IMG/VR virus record: IMGVR_UViG_3300036806_000054
Span: 1-54,811 of that record
Length of the DNA stretch: 54,811 nucleotides
Source: a virus
Strand: one strand, 5' to 3'
Part shown: in pieces, positions 34,277-42,712 of the stretch
Layout: the number at the start of each line of letters is the position of its first letter
Numbering within the stretch: position 1 is the first letter of the stretch
Translations under genes and position numbers: made by a program
Notes under the pieces: model-generated
Seen by the model: only the letters and a program-made list of their open reading frames with translations
Databases searched by the model: none
What the model was told of the DNA's origin: nothing

Positions 34277-35197
34277 ATGAGTCGAAGCACAATAAGCACC
34301 TTTCAGTTGTTCGAGTTGATTCCCGATCAGGAAACGGCTCGCGTCTATTTGGAGTCTCGCCTGTGGCCTAACGGAGTGATTTGCCCTCAGTGTAAGTCCG
34401 GCGAACGCATCACGACCCGCAAGGATGGTTTCTACGCTTGCAACGCCTGTGACAAGCTGAAATTCACTGTCCGCACCGGAACGATTTTTGAGCGCAGTCA
34501 CGTTCCCTTGAATAAATGGATTTACGCTATGTATCTTCTCGTGACCGCGCGGAAGGGTATCAGCTCGCTTCAGTTGGCGAAGGAGATAGGCGTAACCCAA
34601 AAGTCCGCATGGTTCATGCTTCAGCGACTCCGAGAGGCTTGCGGCTCGGATATGGACAAGCTGAGGGGCATTGTCGAAGTTGACGAAACCTTTGTGGGCG
34701 GTCTGGAATACGCGAAGCACGAAAACAAAAAACTGAAAGAAGGACGCGGTTCTGTTGGCAAGACGCCGGTGCTCGGAATGCGTGAGCGCGGCGGGCGCAC
34801 GAAAGCCTTCCCGATTGCCGCAAACGATCTGCCAACGATTCAGGCGGCGATCCATGACAGCGTAGAGGTCGGCTCTACTCTCTACAGCGACCAACACGGC
34901 GCATATTCCGGCATCGGCGGTCTTTTCTTCCATCACGCGAGCGTCAACCACTCTGACGGCGAATGGACGCGGGGTAACATCTCCACTAACTCGATTGAAT
35001 CCGTTTGGGCCGTTCTGAAACGCGGACTTCATGGCGTCTATCACCACGCCAGCAGAAAGCATCTTCATCGTTACGTTGACGAGTTCACTTTCCGGCTGAA
35101 TGCGGGCCGCGTGGCGCGTCATACTCTCTTGCGGCTGGATTCCTTCATCGCCGCCGTCGCCAACAAACGAATCACTTACGCGGAGTTGACTGCATGA
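34277..35197 (+). CDS. IS1595-family (ISXO2-like) transposase
   Basis: 306 residues. Intact N-terminus with zinc site (CPQC, CNAC), then the helix-turn-helix (SLQLAKEIGVTQKSAWFML), the catalytic DDE region starting GIVEVDETFVGG, YSDQHGAYS and STNSIESVW. GC-richer codons than its neighbours. Followed by a small basic gene and a methyltransferase with tight overlaps, so the unit may travel together. I cannot see terminal inverted repeats. Confidence 0.85.
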   Translation: MSRSTISTFQLFELIPDQETARVYLESRLWPNGVICPQCKSGERITTRKDGFYACNACDKLKFTVRTGTIFERSHVPLNKWIYAMYLLVTARKGISSLQLAKEIGVTQKSAWFMLQRLREACGSDMDKLRGIVEVDETFVGGLEYAKHENKKLKEGRGSVGKTPVLGMRERGGRTKAFPIAANDLPTIQAAIHDSVEVGSTLYSDQHGAYSGIGGLFFHHASVNHSDGEWTRGNISTNSIESVWAVLKRGLHGVYHHASRKHLHRYVDEFTFRLNAGRVARHTLLRLDSFIAAVANKRITYAELTA

Positions 35198-35307
35198 AGA
35201 AGCCAAGGGTTCCTGCGGTCTTAGATCGCATAACAGACGTGGTTGTGAACTTTCGCCCGAAGGTGAAGCGGAAGAAAACCAAGAAGCGAAAGCGAGCAAA
35301 GCGGTAG
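35194..35307 (+). CDS. Small basic protein of the transposase unit, 37 residues
   Basis: ATGA overlap with the transposase stop. Reads MKKPRVPAVLDRITDVVV, then a basic end (VKRKKTKKRKRAKR). Similar short frames follow other IS1595-type transposases, so this is probably its accessory. Confidence 0.55.
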   Translation: MKKPRVPAVLDRITDVVVNFRPKVKRKKTKKRKRAKR

Positions 35308-35308
35308 G

Positions 35309-35962
35309 ATGCAGCCATATCACGAGGAAAATGGAATCACGATCTACCACGGCGATTGTCGGGACGTTCTCAACTCGCTTCCGTATGCCGCCGCCGTCGT
35401 TACCGATCCGCCTTACAACGTCGGAAAAGACTACGGAACTCACAATGACAGCATGAGCGATCTTGATTATGCAAAGTGGGTTGAAACCGTGACGAGCAAG
35501 TGTATCGTGTCGGCCGGTAAACAGTTCTGGGTTGCGCCGCGCTATAAACTGGAACTCTGGCTTCACCACTTGCCGGGTGCGCATCTGATTGTCATTCCGC
35601 GCGGCGCAACGGGCCCGTTTCGGCAAGGATGGAGTGACCAATTCGAGATCGCGCTTTCGATTGGCAAGCCTGCCGAATGCGTTCCCGATCTGTGGTCCGG
35701 AATTCGATTGAAAGGCGAAGGCTACTTTTTCCGCGAAGAAACTTTCGGGCATCCGGGCTATACGCCCTATCCGATCATGCGCAGAGCGGTTGAATTGCTG
35801 TCTGAGCCGGGAGAGTTGATTGTAGAGCCGTTCTGCGGCACTGGAACCACTCTGAGAGCCGCGAAGGACACAGGACGCAAGGCCATCGGCATCGAAATCG
35901 AAGAGCGATACTGCGAGATCGCCGCCAAGCGTTTGAGTCAAGAGGTTTTTCAATTTGCCTAA
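35309..35962 (+). CDS. DNA methyltransferase (DPPY class, beta order)
   Basis: 217 residues. DPPYNVGKDYG near residue 35 is the catalytic motif, and FCGTGTTLRAA near residue 180 is the AdoMet motif, so the order is catalytic first, AdoMet last (beta class, N6-adenine or N4-cytosine). It directly follows the transposase unit. Probably shields the phage DNA from host restriction or marks an epigenetic switch. Confidence 0.8.
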   Translation: MQPYHEENGITIYHGDCRDVLNSLPYAAAVVTDPPYNVGKDYGTHNDSMSDLDYAKWVETVTSKCIVSAGKQFWVAPRYKLELWLHHLPGAHLIVIPRGATGPFRQGWSDQFEIALSIGKPAECVPDLWSGIRLKGEGYFFREETFGHPGYTPYPIMRRAVELLSEPGELIVEPFCGTGTTLRAAKDTGRKAIGIEIEERYCEIAAKRLSQEVFQFA

Positions 35963-35988
35963 CATTTATGAATCAGAGCACTAAAGTG

Positions 35989-35994
35989 TATAAT
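35989..35994 (+). promoter_or_regulatory. -10 box TATAAT near the 36005 start
   Basis: A perfect TATAAT ends 10 nt before the ATG at 36005; a weak -35 (TTATGA) is at the right distance. If used, the leader is 2-4 nt. Confidence 0.4.
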
Positions 35995-36004
35995 TCCCAA
36001 ATCA

Positions 36005-36226
36005 ATGGCTAAGCGGATTCACATATTTAAAATCTCTCTTAACTATACTCGCTGCGAAATCTGGTGGGGATCGCGCACTTTTCATAACAAGCTTGGCTCA
36101 ACGATCATCACGCCAGATAAAGGATTGACCCGCAGGCAACGACACGACGTGATTGCAGAAGCGCTATTCGAGCGCGCGGGCATACCTGCCCCAAGCTATC
36201 GGCCAGCGAAAAGAGAAAAAGCATGA
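36005..36226 (+). CDS. Small protein, 73 residues
   Basis: Basic, begins AKRIHIFKISLNYTRCEIWWG; no family recognised. Starts near a TATAAT box and overlaps the next gene by 4 nt. Confidence 0.5.
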   Translation: MAKRIHIFKISLNYTRCEIWWGSRTFHNKLGSTIITPDKGLTRRQRHDVIAEALFERAGIPAPSYRPAKREKA

Positions 36227-36459
36227 GCGTGCTTTTGTCAGACCACGAAACCTACACAGCGCATTGCAATGGCTGCCGGGACACGCTGACCATCATAATT
36301 ACAGATGATGAACCGTGGGACGATCAGGAATATGCAGCTTTAACTGATGCTGGCTGGGAACAAAGAGACTTAGGATATTTTTGCCCTGATTGTTTACCGG
36401 ACGCTCCCGAAAGTTTTCTCGAAAATGTTGATAGACGTGTTGATGAGGTAATGGCGTGA
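36223..36459 (+). CDS. Small zinc-site protein, 78 residues
   Basis: HCNGCRDTL and YFCPDCLPD give a two-by-two cysteine/histidine site separated by an acidic linker. Function unknown. Confidence 0.55.
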   Translation: MSVLLSDHETYTAHCNGCRDTLTIIITDDEPWDDQEYAALTDAGWEQRDLGYFCPDCLPDAPESFLENVDRRVDEVMA

Positions 36460-36647
36460 GCGAAAAGCGTTACTTAGGCGATTCGGTTTATGCAGAGTTT
36501 GATGGTTATTACGTTTGGCTGACCACTGAAAACGGCTTTCCCGGCGATCCTCGGAACAAGATCGCGCTAGAGCCTGCCGTGCTTGATGCGCTTAACGAAT
36601 ACGTGAAGGGACTTCTATTGCGAACGGAAAGAAATGAGGGCTTATGA
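36456..36647 (+). CDS. Small conserved phage protein, 63 residues
   Basis: GTG start. Pattern YLGDSVYAEFDGYYVWLTTENG then IALEPAVLDALNEYV occurs in many short phage proteins that precede or follow replication genes. Function unknown. Confidence 0.6.
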   Translation: MSEKRYLGDSVYAEFDGYYVWLTTENGFPGDPRNKIALEPAVLDALNEYVKGLLLRTERNEGL

Positions 36648-37030
36648 GTCTTAATAATATGAAGGTTGGCGACTGTGTGCTGATTCACTTAAACGGTGTT
36701 CTAACCACCGAACGAGTCAAGTATGTAGGCGCAAAGACTTTCAGAACGGACACAGCTCGCTCTTATTATAAGTCTACAGGTTGCGAGTCGAATGGCGGCA
36801 TATGGCAAGAGCATTACCGAACTGTTTGGCGTATTGCGACCGTCAAGGACGTAGCCGCCACCGCTCAGCGCCAACAAGAACAGGAAGAACGACGAGAACG
36901 GGCGATAAACCTATGCCAGACGTTCGGAGTCATGTTTGATTCAAAGTCATGCGAAGGTGATCTTATAACAATCGAGCATCGCGGCCACCGATACGAAATA
37001 AGGGAGATCGAGGGAAGGTTGTGGAGCTAA
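36644..37030 (+). CDS. Hypothetical protein, 128 residues
   Basis: Beta-like N-terminus (NMKVGDCVLIHLNGVL) and a coiled middle (TAQRQQEQEERRERAINL). Its TAA overlaps the ATG of the next gene. No family recognised. Confidence 0.55.
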   Translation: MSLNNMKVGDCVLIHLNGVLTTERVKYVGAKTFRTDTARSYYKSTGCESNGGIWQEHYRTVWRIATVKDVAATAQRQQEQEERRERAINLCQTFGVMFDSKSCEGDLITIEHRGHRYEIREIEGRLWS

Positions 37031-37392
37031 TGAATTCAGTTTGCTATATCTGCCATCGCCCAGAAAACTATGATGGATGGGTTGGTCTTGGTCGTATCGT
37101 TCGTGACTGCGATCATTGCGGGAATCCGGTTTGCTCCGAATGCTCAGAATGCGATTACGATATGGTTGGCGATCCGCCGCGCTACGTCAATACTCAGTGG
37201 ACTTGTAATGTTTGCATTAACCCGGCGGCGCATATCGGCAAGGACGAAGCAGACTATGCGGCTGCTTGTATGCTGCAATGCCTCTCAGACCAAGCCGCGA
37301 CTCCGTTTGCAACGGCAGTGCTTTTTAATGCGGCTCGTCACTTAGTAGAAAAGGAATTAGCTTCCGGGTCGGCTGCGCAGTTGGAGACGTAA
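37030..37392 (+). CDS. Cysteine-rich zinc protein, 120 residues
   Basis: ATG at 37030 in TAATG overlap (GTG at 37021 is the alternative). Motifs CYICHRPE, CDHCGNPVCSECSECDYD and CNVCINPA give eight or more cysteines, a probable multi-zinc fold. C-terminal helix is acidic. Function unknown. Confidence 0.6.
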   Translation: MNSVCYICHRPENYDGWVGLGRIVRDCDHCGNPVCSECSECDYDMVGDPPRYVNTQWTCNVCINPAAHIGKDEADYAAACMLQCLSDQAATPFATAVLFNAARHLVEKELASGSAAQLET

Positions 37393-37513
37393 CCTCGATA
37401 TAAAGTTCTACCATTGAGGTACGTCATGAGACACAATCGCGATGAAACCAGTCCGGCCCGGATTTTATGAATTGGTGGTTAAATCTTAGGTTGTTGTTGA
37501 GGAGGTTTTTATA
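37393..37513. other. Gap before the broken gene
   Basis: 121 bp between the zinc protein and the left fragment of the split gene. No frame with a usable start of any length; no promoter I can name. Confidence 0.5.
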
Positions 37514-37657
37514 ATGTTTCCCGTTTCAACCATTGACGACGCGACGTTGGCGTTTCCTGCAAACGTGCGCGACATAATGCCAGCACAATCTGACATTCCT
37601 GACGAGTTTAGGCGCTCGTCAAACAAATGGAACAAGCTTTTTAGGGTAATAATATAG
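37514..37657 (+). pseudogene. Left fragment of a split small phage gene
   Basis: Strong Shine-Dalgarno GAGGAGG, then ATG at 37514 reading FPVSTIDDATLAFPANVRDI, MPAQSDIPDEFRRSSNKWNKLF. This is the start of a family of about 110 residues in which the next part is SDWFF-like, then GID...KALRHI...KHEHKEA. Here the frame breaks after KLF into four foreign codons and TAG. The rest of the gene is at 42694-42864. The cause is the cassette between them. Confidence 0.75.
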
Positions 37658-37693
37658 TTGACGCAGCAGGCGGGCAAGAGTAATCTGTCCTCG

Positions 37694-37846
37694 ATGCGCT
37701 GGCTAGAAATCATAGCCTTGATCGTGTCCATCCTCAGTGGGCTAGTCGCGATCAGTCAGTTTTTGGGCCTTAGTTTGGTGGGCCTTTTCAAAAAAAATTT
37801 CTTCTATTTACAACAAGTTCGACTAAGTGTAGACCAAGGCGTCTAG
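37694..37846 (+). CDS. Small membrane protein at the cassette edge
   Basis: ATG at 37694, or TTG at 37658 right after the pseudogene stop. One hydrophobic segment (LEIIALIVSILSGLVAISQF, then GLSLVGLF) and a polar end. Only plus-strand frame in the cassette. Might be a toxin-like or accessory membrane protein; weak evidence. Confidence 0.4.
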   Translation: MRWLEIIALIVSILSGLVAISQFLGLSLVGLFKKNFFYLQQVRLSVDQGV

Positions 37847-37862
37847 AACCTCGCGAGTCAAT

Positions 37863-38948
37863 CTATTTTCCGGCCTTCCTTCGGTTGTCGTCTTTACAAA
37901 GCATCTGACAATTCTGTTCTACTGTCTTGCCGCCTTCTCGCCACGGCTTGATGTGGTCGCCTTCCATTTCAGACACCTCGTAGTGTTTTCGACACTTCGG
38001 ACAAATGCCCTTTTGCTTCTCGTAAACCTTCTGCTTCATTGAATCCGTGAACTGTCGGATTCCCAGATATTTTTCATCACGAGTAAGAATGTATGGATAG
38101 ATACCATTCTTCTTTTGGACATCATCGTCCGCGATGAGCTTGGCAGTCTCATCTTCAATCCTCTTCGTGTTAACGGGCTTGTCGTGAAACTGGTTATACA
38201 GCTTCCCCCAATCGACGGTCTTCATGAACTTTCTTTTCTTTGTAAAGGTAGCGTTGATCCAGTCGATGACACGTTTGTAATAGAGCCATAACTCATTGGC
38301 GTTTTGGTCGTGCTGGTGCTTCGCCATGTATTGCTCGATCTTTCCATCAGATTTCCAATCGATAGCAGTCTCAAGGAATTCTTGCCGGATAGGGCTTCCG
38401 GTAACGTAATCGCCTCCTATGACGTAGGCGGGACAGCCAGTCTTACTAAAATACCGTTTTGCGTCCGTCACCCAAGACCCGGAGTAAACGGCATTTCGCA
38501 ATTCCTGATCGGAGAGTTTTTCGCCTGCAATGTTGATTGTGCGAAACCAATCAAGCCTTTCACTGTCGCTTCCCGAACAGAGATAGACCATTAACTTGTA
38601 ATTAAGAATCTGCTCCTTCTTGTCCTTCGGTAAATTATGGAAGTAAATATTCTTGTAGGAAAAATCCCCGTTAACGTACTGGCATACGGAGATTGTCCGC
38701 TGTTGCCCGTCGATGACTTCAAAGTTCCCATCGTCACGAACTGCCCAATACATCACGTTCAACGGAAAGTTATTTTGAATCGTATTTATGACCGCGTCGC
38801 GCTGTTTGTCTTTGTAGATGAACTCGCGTTGATAAGGCGGACGAATATCGAGCTTGCCGCCATACCCAACAACTCCACCTTCGGCAGGCTTTTCTTCAAA
38901 TTCTTTTGCTAACTCGCGTACCGTAATCTCTTTAAGTTCGATCTTCAT
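37863..38948 (-). CDS. DUF262-HNH nuclease
   Basis: 361 residues. N-terminal DUF262 (ParB/Srx-like) with RPPYQREFIYKDKQRDAVI and the signature VIDGQQRTISVCQY. C-terminal HNH with CPKCRKHYEVSEMEGDHIKPWREGG. The GmrSD-type and related systems use DUF262 for nucleotide-dependent cutting of modified DNA. It overlaps the methyltransferase start by 4 nt, so they are coupled. Candidate nuclease of the cassette. Confidence 0.8.
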   Translation of the reverse strand: MKIELKEITVRELAKEFEEKPAEGGVVGYGGKLDIRPPYQREFIYKDKQRDAVINTIQNNFPLNVMYWAVRDDGNFEVIDGQQRTISVCQYVNGDFSYKNIYFHNLPKDKKEQILNYKLMVYLCSGSDSERLDWFRTINIAGEKLSDQELRNAVYSGSWVTDAKRYFSKTGCPAYVIGGDYVTGSPIRQEFLETAIDWKSDGKIEQYMAKHQHDQNANELWLYYKRVIDWINATFTKKRKFMKTVDWGKLYNQFHDKPVNTKRIEDETAKLIADDDVQKKNGIYPYILTRDEKYLGIRQFTDSMKQKVYEKQKGICPKCRKHYEVSEMEGDHIKPWREGGKTVEQNCQMLCKDDNRRKAGK

Positions 38949-39979
38949 TTGGTTTTTCTTTTGATGACAATGCGCTTATACAACGGTCTCTTATTCACCA
39001 CCGGGCCGTTCCAAAGAATTGTTCGACCATTTGAAATCGTTTCAGTCTTAATAGCACCAAGTTCCTCGCCATGTTCACCAGCATTGAAACTTCCAATAAT
39101 CTGGAACTGCTTCGGGTTGTATTTTTCCAAAAAAGTGATCGGAACACCCATCAAACCTTGAAAATCCATCGGGATGTCTTTTGTTTTTGAAACTTCAATG
39201 GCATCAAAGTTATCGTATGTTGGAAATTCGATTTCGTTATAAGTTTTATAAAGAATCAATTCTTCGTGTCTCTTGCTTATATCAAGATTTGTAAACCAAC
39301 AAGTATTATTGCTTGAGACAATTCGGTTCCCGTCTTCATCAATGCGGGCTTCAGTACCGTGCAAAGGATAATGTTTAGGAACGATAAAACCTGAAAAGTT
39401 ACGATTACTATTTATCCCTATCCAGAGCTTATCTTCCTTTATCAACGTGAACGTTTCCTTGTAAGTGACTGCATTCCAAGTTCCGACGACAAGAAACTTT
39501 TTATGGTACTTAGCTAACTGCGTGACGTATTCTCTAAACAGCGAGAATGGTGGGTTTGTGACAACGATATCAGATTGTTCCAGGAGTTCGATGCACTCTT
39601 TGCTGCGAAAATCCCCATCGCCGTCGAGGTGTTTGATGCCAATCTCATCGGGGCTGGGAACTCGATCACCGTCCTTGTCGCCTGTGTATTCAAGCCAAAC
39701 TGCTTTATCGGATTTGTGTTCGCTGAAGATGTTCGGTTGGCTATTCTTGTAACAGGTGGTGATGAGCTTTTTCAGCCCTAGCTTTTCGAAATTCTGCGAA
39801 AAATAAACGAAGAAATTGCTAACCCACGGATCGTCGCAGTTACAAAAAACAACCTTGCCTTTGAAGTGCTTTTTGTAGTGTTTGAGTTCCCTTTCGACAT
39901 CGGGAAGCCGAGTATAAAACTCATCATTTTTTGCTACTCTTGCGGCGTGTAAATCTTTATTCGTTGCTTTTCTCGCCAT
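38945..39979 (-). CDS. EcoRI-type adenine methyltransferase
   Basis: 344 residues. TNPPFSLFREY is the catalytic NPPF motif of the EcoRI-family (PF13651), with KVVFCNCDDPWVSNFFVYF at the N-terminus, unlike DPPY enzymes. It could protect the phage against the DUF262-HNH partner. Direct overlap with the nuclease gene argues for a functional pair. Confidence 0.8.
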   Translation of the reverse strand: MARKATNKDLHAARVAKNDEFYTRLPDVERELKHYKKHFKGKVVFCNCDDPWVSNFFVYFSQNFEKLGLKKLITTCYKNSQPNIFSEHKSDKAVWLEYTGDKDGDRVPSPDEIGIKHLDGDGDFRSKECIELLEQSDIVVTNPPFSLFREYVTQLAKYHKKFLVVGTWNAVTYKETFTLIKEDKLWIGINSNRNFSGFIVPKHYPLHGTEARIDEDGNRIVSSNNTCWFTNLDISKRHEELILYKTYNEIEFPTYDNFDAIEVSKTKDIPMDFQGLMGVPITFLEKYNPKQFQIIGSFNAGEHGEELGAIKTETISNGRTILWNGPVVNKRPLYKRIVIKRKTK

Positions 39980-39982
39980 CTG

Positions 39983-40138
39983 TTACGCGGCTCTCTTTTT
40001 CCTTGCGGCCTTCTGCTTGTCGTACTTCGCTTTCTGTTGGTCGATCTCTTTCTTAGGAACGGCCATTAGTCGCCGCGTGAAGTCCTCGAAGCGTTTGAAT
40101 TCTTCGGATGGCGGTTTAGCTATCTTAGGTTTTTTCAT
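39983..40138 (-). CDS. Small basic protein, 51 residues
   Basis: Starts in the ATGA overlap of the AlbA-type gene and ends 3 nt before the methyltransferase. Sequence EEFKRFEDFTRRLMAVPKKE, then a Lys-rich end (KAARKKRAA). Could be an accessory or antitoxin-like peptide. Confidence 0.55.
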   Translation of the reverse strand: MKKPKIAKPPSEEFKRFEDFTRRLMAVPKKEIDQQKAKYDKQKAARKKRAA

Positions 40139-41709
40139 TCGTCCTCCGAACTCTCTGCGGTATTTAGCAAATATCTAGCCTGCGGATCAACCTTTAGACT
40201 CGTGCGCCTTTTATCTTTGAGTATTCCCTTTTTCTTCAAGCCTTCAAGTAATCGCTTTGAGGCGGGCCAAGTTTTTTGAGTGAGCCGCTGAAGATCACTT
40301 ACGCTTATCGCGCCATGTTCGGCAGCGAAGTTTATCGCCCGTCGTTCATCTTGAGCAAGGGTCTTAAATATAGCTTCGCCCACGACGGCCATTGCATCCG
40401 CGTCCAGTAAGGCTTTCCTTTGCTTATAGGCGTTGCGTAATATTACCTGAACCTGAACATCGCCTTTTTGTCGTTGGCGGAATTCTGGCTTCGGTAATTC
40501 CATTGCGGCCATTGAATCGCGTATACGCCGCGCACCTTCACGAGCAGCGCGCGCATATCCCAGATATATCATTACGTCCATCAAATGTGGATTGCGCGCG
40601 TGTTGTGTGAAATAGATATTGTCGGGATTAACGAGCGGAGGGAAAGCGCCCGGACTGGTGATTTCTAGTCGATCTTCGAACATCCTTATTGCGACATACA
40701 TGTTGCGAATATTGTATGAGCGATGGGCGCACGCATTGACTAACGCTTCGAACCAAGCAGTTTTTGGATATTCCGGCTCAGTGTGGAACTTGTTGTCAGA
40801 GCCTAAGCGAGTAAACGTACGAATTTGAGAGTCAATAATTCGTACTGCTTCCTCAATTTGAAGCGGGATCGGGCCACTGTCAATCCAGTTATCTCTAATA
40901 GGATTCCATCGCTCGCCTGTTCCTTCCGTTTCCCCTTCGAAGCGAAGGAAGCGAATCTTACAACCTGGAAAAGCGCGTTGCGGATCTTTTGCAAACAATA
41001 GAGCGCAAGCATTATTTGGGATAAAGCCGTTTGGGGTTACTTTACCCAAGTGGCGCATCGCCAATAGTTCCTCGACGGAAATCTCTTCGCGTAGCTCTCT
41101 TGCTTTGTAAAAACTCGACGCATACGCTTGAATTAAATCGGTGAGAAAGTCTTGTGGATATTCGTAATCCGTAGGCTCTTGCTCGAAATCAATTTGTCCT
41201 CGATCTATTTCTAGTTCGCGAATTTCATATTCGTTAAGCTCTTTCTTTTCGTCACCTAATCGGACAAACGCCTTGTTCTTATTAGTGCGAACGAGCCTAC
41301 CCGCAGGCTTATAATGAACGTACATGAGAAGCACGTAATCGTGTTGGCCCTTCTCGTGTCGGAACGGAATACGTTTGGTTTCGCATCGCGCCTCCGAGCA
41401 ATAGGTACGTGCGGCCTTCTCAAGGTCATTTATATGTGACTGCTCTGCTTTTAGACATCCGCTGATTACTCCGTCATCCTCTATCCCGATGGCTATAAGG
41501 CCGCCATCTGGCGGTGAGTTGGCCCACATTGAGAGGTAGACGCCTAAGTAATCCGCTTGAATGCCAACTGGCTTCCGTTCAATTCGACGATCTTCGGCCA
41601 ATAGACGGAGCAACGAAGCATCGGCCTGTTCATAGATTTCAGACGCGGTGAGCAGCGCGGGCGATGGAATAGGCGGCTCAAAGGGTAGAAAAGTTTGGTC
41701 AGTCGCCAT
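40135..41709 (-). CDS. Schlafen/AlbA_2 domain regulator with ATPase-like region
   Basis: 524 residues. AlbA_2/Schlafen N-terminus (KPVGIQADYLGVYLSMWANSPPDGG), a HATPase-like middle (WFEALVNACAHRSYNIRN, VNPDNIYFTQ) and a C-terminal winged-helix (TWPASKRLLEGLKKKGIL). Family members are transcription or helicase-like regulators found in defence loci. First gene of the leftward cassette operon. Its start region carries an inverted repeat (41718-41754). Confidence 0.75.
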   Translation of the reverse strand: MATDQTFLPFEPPIPSPALLTASEIYEQADASLLRLLAEDRRIERKPVGIQADYLGVYLSMWANSPPDGGLIAIGIEDDGVISGCLKAEQSHINDLEKAARTYCSEARCETKRIPFRHEKGQHDYVLLMYVHYKPAGRLVRTNKNKAFVRLGDEKKELNEYEIRELEIDRGQIDFEQEPTDYEYPQDFLTDLIQAYASSFYKARELREEISVEELLAMRHLGKVTPNGFIPNNACALLFAKDPQRAFPGCKIRFLRFEGETEGTGERWNPIRDNWIDSGPIPLQIEEAVRIIDSQIRTFTRLGSDNKFHTEPEYPKTAWFEALVNACAHRSYNIRNMYVAIRMFEDRLEITSPGAFPPLVNPDNIYFTQHARNPHLMDVMIYLGYARAAREGARRIRDSMAAMELPKPEFRQRQKGDVQVQVILRNAYKQRKALLDADAMAVVGEAIFKTLAQDERRAINFAAEHGAISVSDLQRLTQKTWPASKRLLEGLKKKGILKDKRRTSLKVDPQARYLLNTAESSEDE

Positions 41710-41717
41710 GTGTTCAT

Positions 41718-41754
41718 TTCAAAGGGCTTAGGTTACCCTTCGAAGCCCTTCGAA
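41718..41754. promoter_or_regulatory. Inverted and direct repeats upstream of the cassette operon
   Basis: TTCAAAGGG (41718-41726), 9 nt, CCCTTCGAA (41736-41744; one mismatch), then a second CCCTTCGAA at 41746-41754. Lies just 5' of the AlbA-type gene, likely an operator for autoregulation. Confidence 0.55.
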
Positions 41755-41800
41755 ATTACATTGTCATCGTTTCCCGCGCCTTTGTCGAGTTAAGTGTTTT

Positions 41801-42712
41801 TCAGGCTTCGGAGGAACACTCGCCCGTCAATTCCTCGAACGTGAGGCGACGGCCAGTGAGACACTTGGCAACCTCCAAAAACCGATAGAGATCGTTTCCC
41901 ATGCGCTTGTTGAAGCGAAAACTTTGTTCATCGAGATAGCGGAAAAGGTGGAACGGCTCGACAGATACATACGTCCCTTTCAACGCTCGCTTTAAGAGAC
42001 TCCAAAAGTTTTCAATCGAGTTAGTGTGCACGTTTCCATCAACGTACTTTTCAGCATGGTCAATCACTTGGTGAATATATTGATCGGCCAATTCGTTGTA
42101 AGACTTGAGCGCGTCAGAGTAAACATGCGCTCCGGCTTCGACGTGTTCGCGGACAGAACCATCAAGCGATTTGCGGCGACGATCTCCGACTACATGGACT
42201 CTCACTTCGCCGTGTCGTTCGAGCAATCCCATGACAGCGACCTTGCCATAACCGCCCGTGCCTTTGATCTTCCGCTCACGATCATGCTTGTGCATGAATC
42301 TCGCTTTTCCACCGATGAAAGTCTCATCAACTTCGACGTGGCCGCTCAGCTTCTCAAACGACTTCGCTTGCATCGCTAATCGGATTCTGTGAAGCAAGAA
42401 CCAAGCAGATTTTTGCGTAATGCCTAACGCTCTGTGAATCTCATAACTCGACACGCCGTTCTTCGCATTTACGATCATCCAAATCGCTGGCAACCATTTA
42501 TCTAAACCTATCGGACTATCTTCCATGACCGATCCGGTTTTGATGGTAAACTGCTTGCGACAGTCTTTGCTCTTGCATTGCCAGAGACGACGCTTGCCGA
42601 CCTTCATGAATTTGCAGTCGTTGTGATTACAGTGCGGACAGGTAACGCCTTCAGGCCAGCGGATCATTGCCATGAATTCAGTGCAGCGATAGCAGTTTAG
42701 AGTTAACACCAA
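41801..42712 (-). CDS. IS1595-family transposase, N-terminus trimmed
   Basis: 303 residues from a TTG at 42712. Zinc site CPHCNHNDC, then HTH (SSYEIHRALGITQKSAWFLL), VDETFIGGKA, VYSDALKSYN and NSIENFWSLL. The first codons (VLTLNCY) lie on the opposite strand of the right pseudogene fragment, so the usual leading segment before CTEFMAMIRWPEG is absent. Probably inactive or dependent on a neighbour start. Quite diverged from the transposase at 34277. Confidence 0.75.
   Translation of the reverse strand: MVLTLNCYRCTEFMAMIRWPEGVTCPHCNHNDCKFMKVGKRRLWQCKSKDCRKQFTIKTGSVMEDSPIGLDKWLPAIWMIVNAKNGVSSYEIHRALGITQKSAWFLLHRIRLAMQAKSFEKLSGHVEVDETFIGGKARFMHKHDRERKIKGTGGYGKVAVMGLLERHGEVRVHVVGDRRRKSLDGSVREHVEAGAHVYSDALKSYNELADQYIHQVIDHAEKYVDGNVHTNSIENFWSLLKRALKGTYVSVEPFHLFRYLDEQSFRFNKRMGNDLYRFLEVAKCLTGRRLTFEELTGECSSEA

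Larger units (their letters stand above)
37641..42693. mobile_element. Inserted defence/RM-like cassette of about 5 kb
   Basis: Interval between the last intact codon of the left fragment (about 37640) and the first readable codon of the right fragment (about 42693). Contains a small membrane protein, DUF262-HNH nuclease, EcoRI-type methyltransferase, a 51-residue basic protein, an AlbA-type regulator and a transposase with an unusual N-terminus. Genes lie mostly on the minus strand opposite to the surrounding block, and the nuclease and methyltransferase are clearly richer in A/T. Ends are estimates, no terminal repeats were identified. Confidence 0.7.

Noticed and set aside
34223-35965. 580-residue frame on the minus strand
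   Set aside because: It lies exactly antisense to the transposase, basic peptide and methyltransferase, all with clear motifs. The long open frame results from GC-rich codon use; its sequence has no recognisable pattern.
27740-37513. CRISPR array
   Set aside because: No regularly spaced direct repeats were found here or elsewhere in the window.
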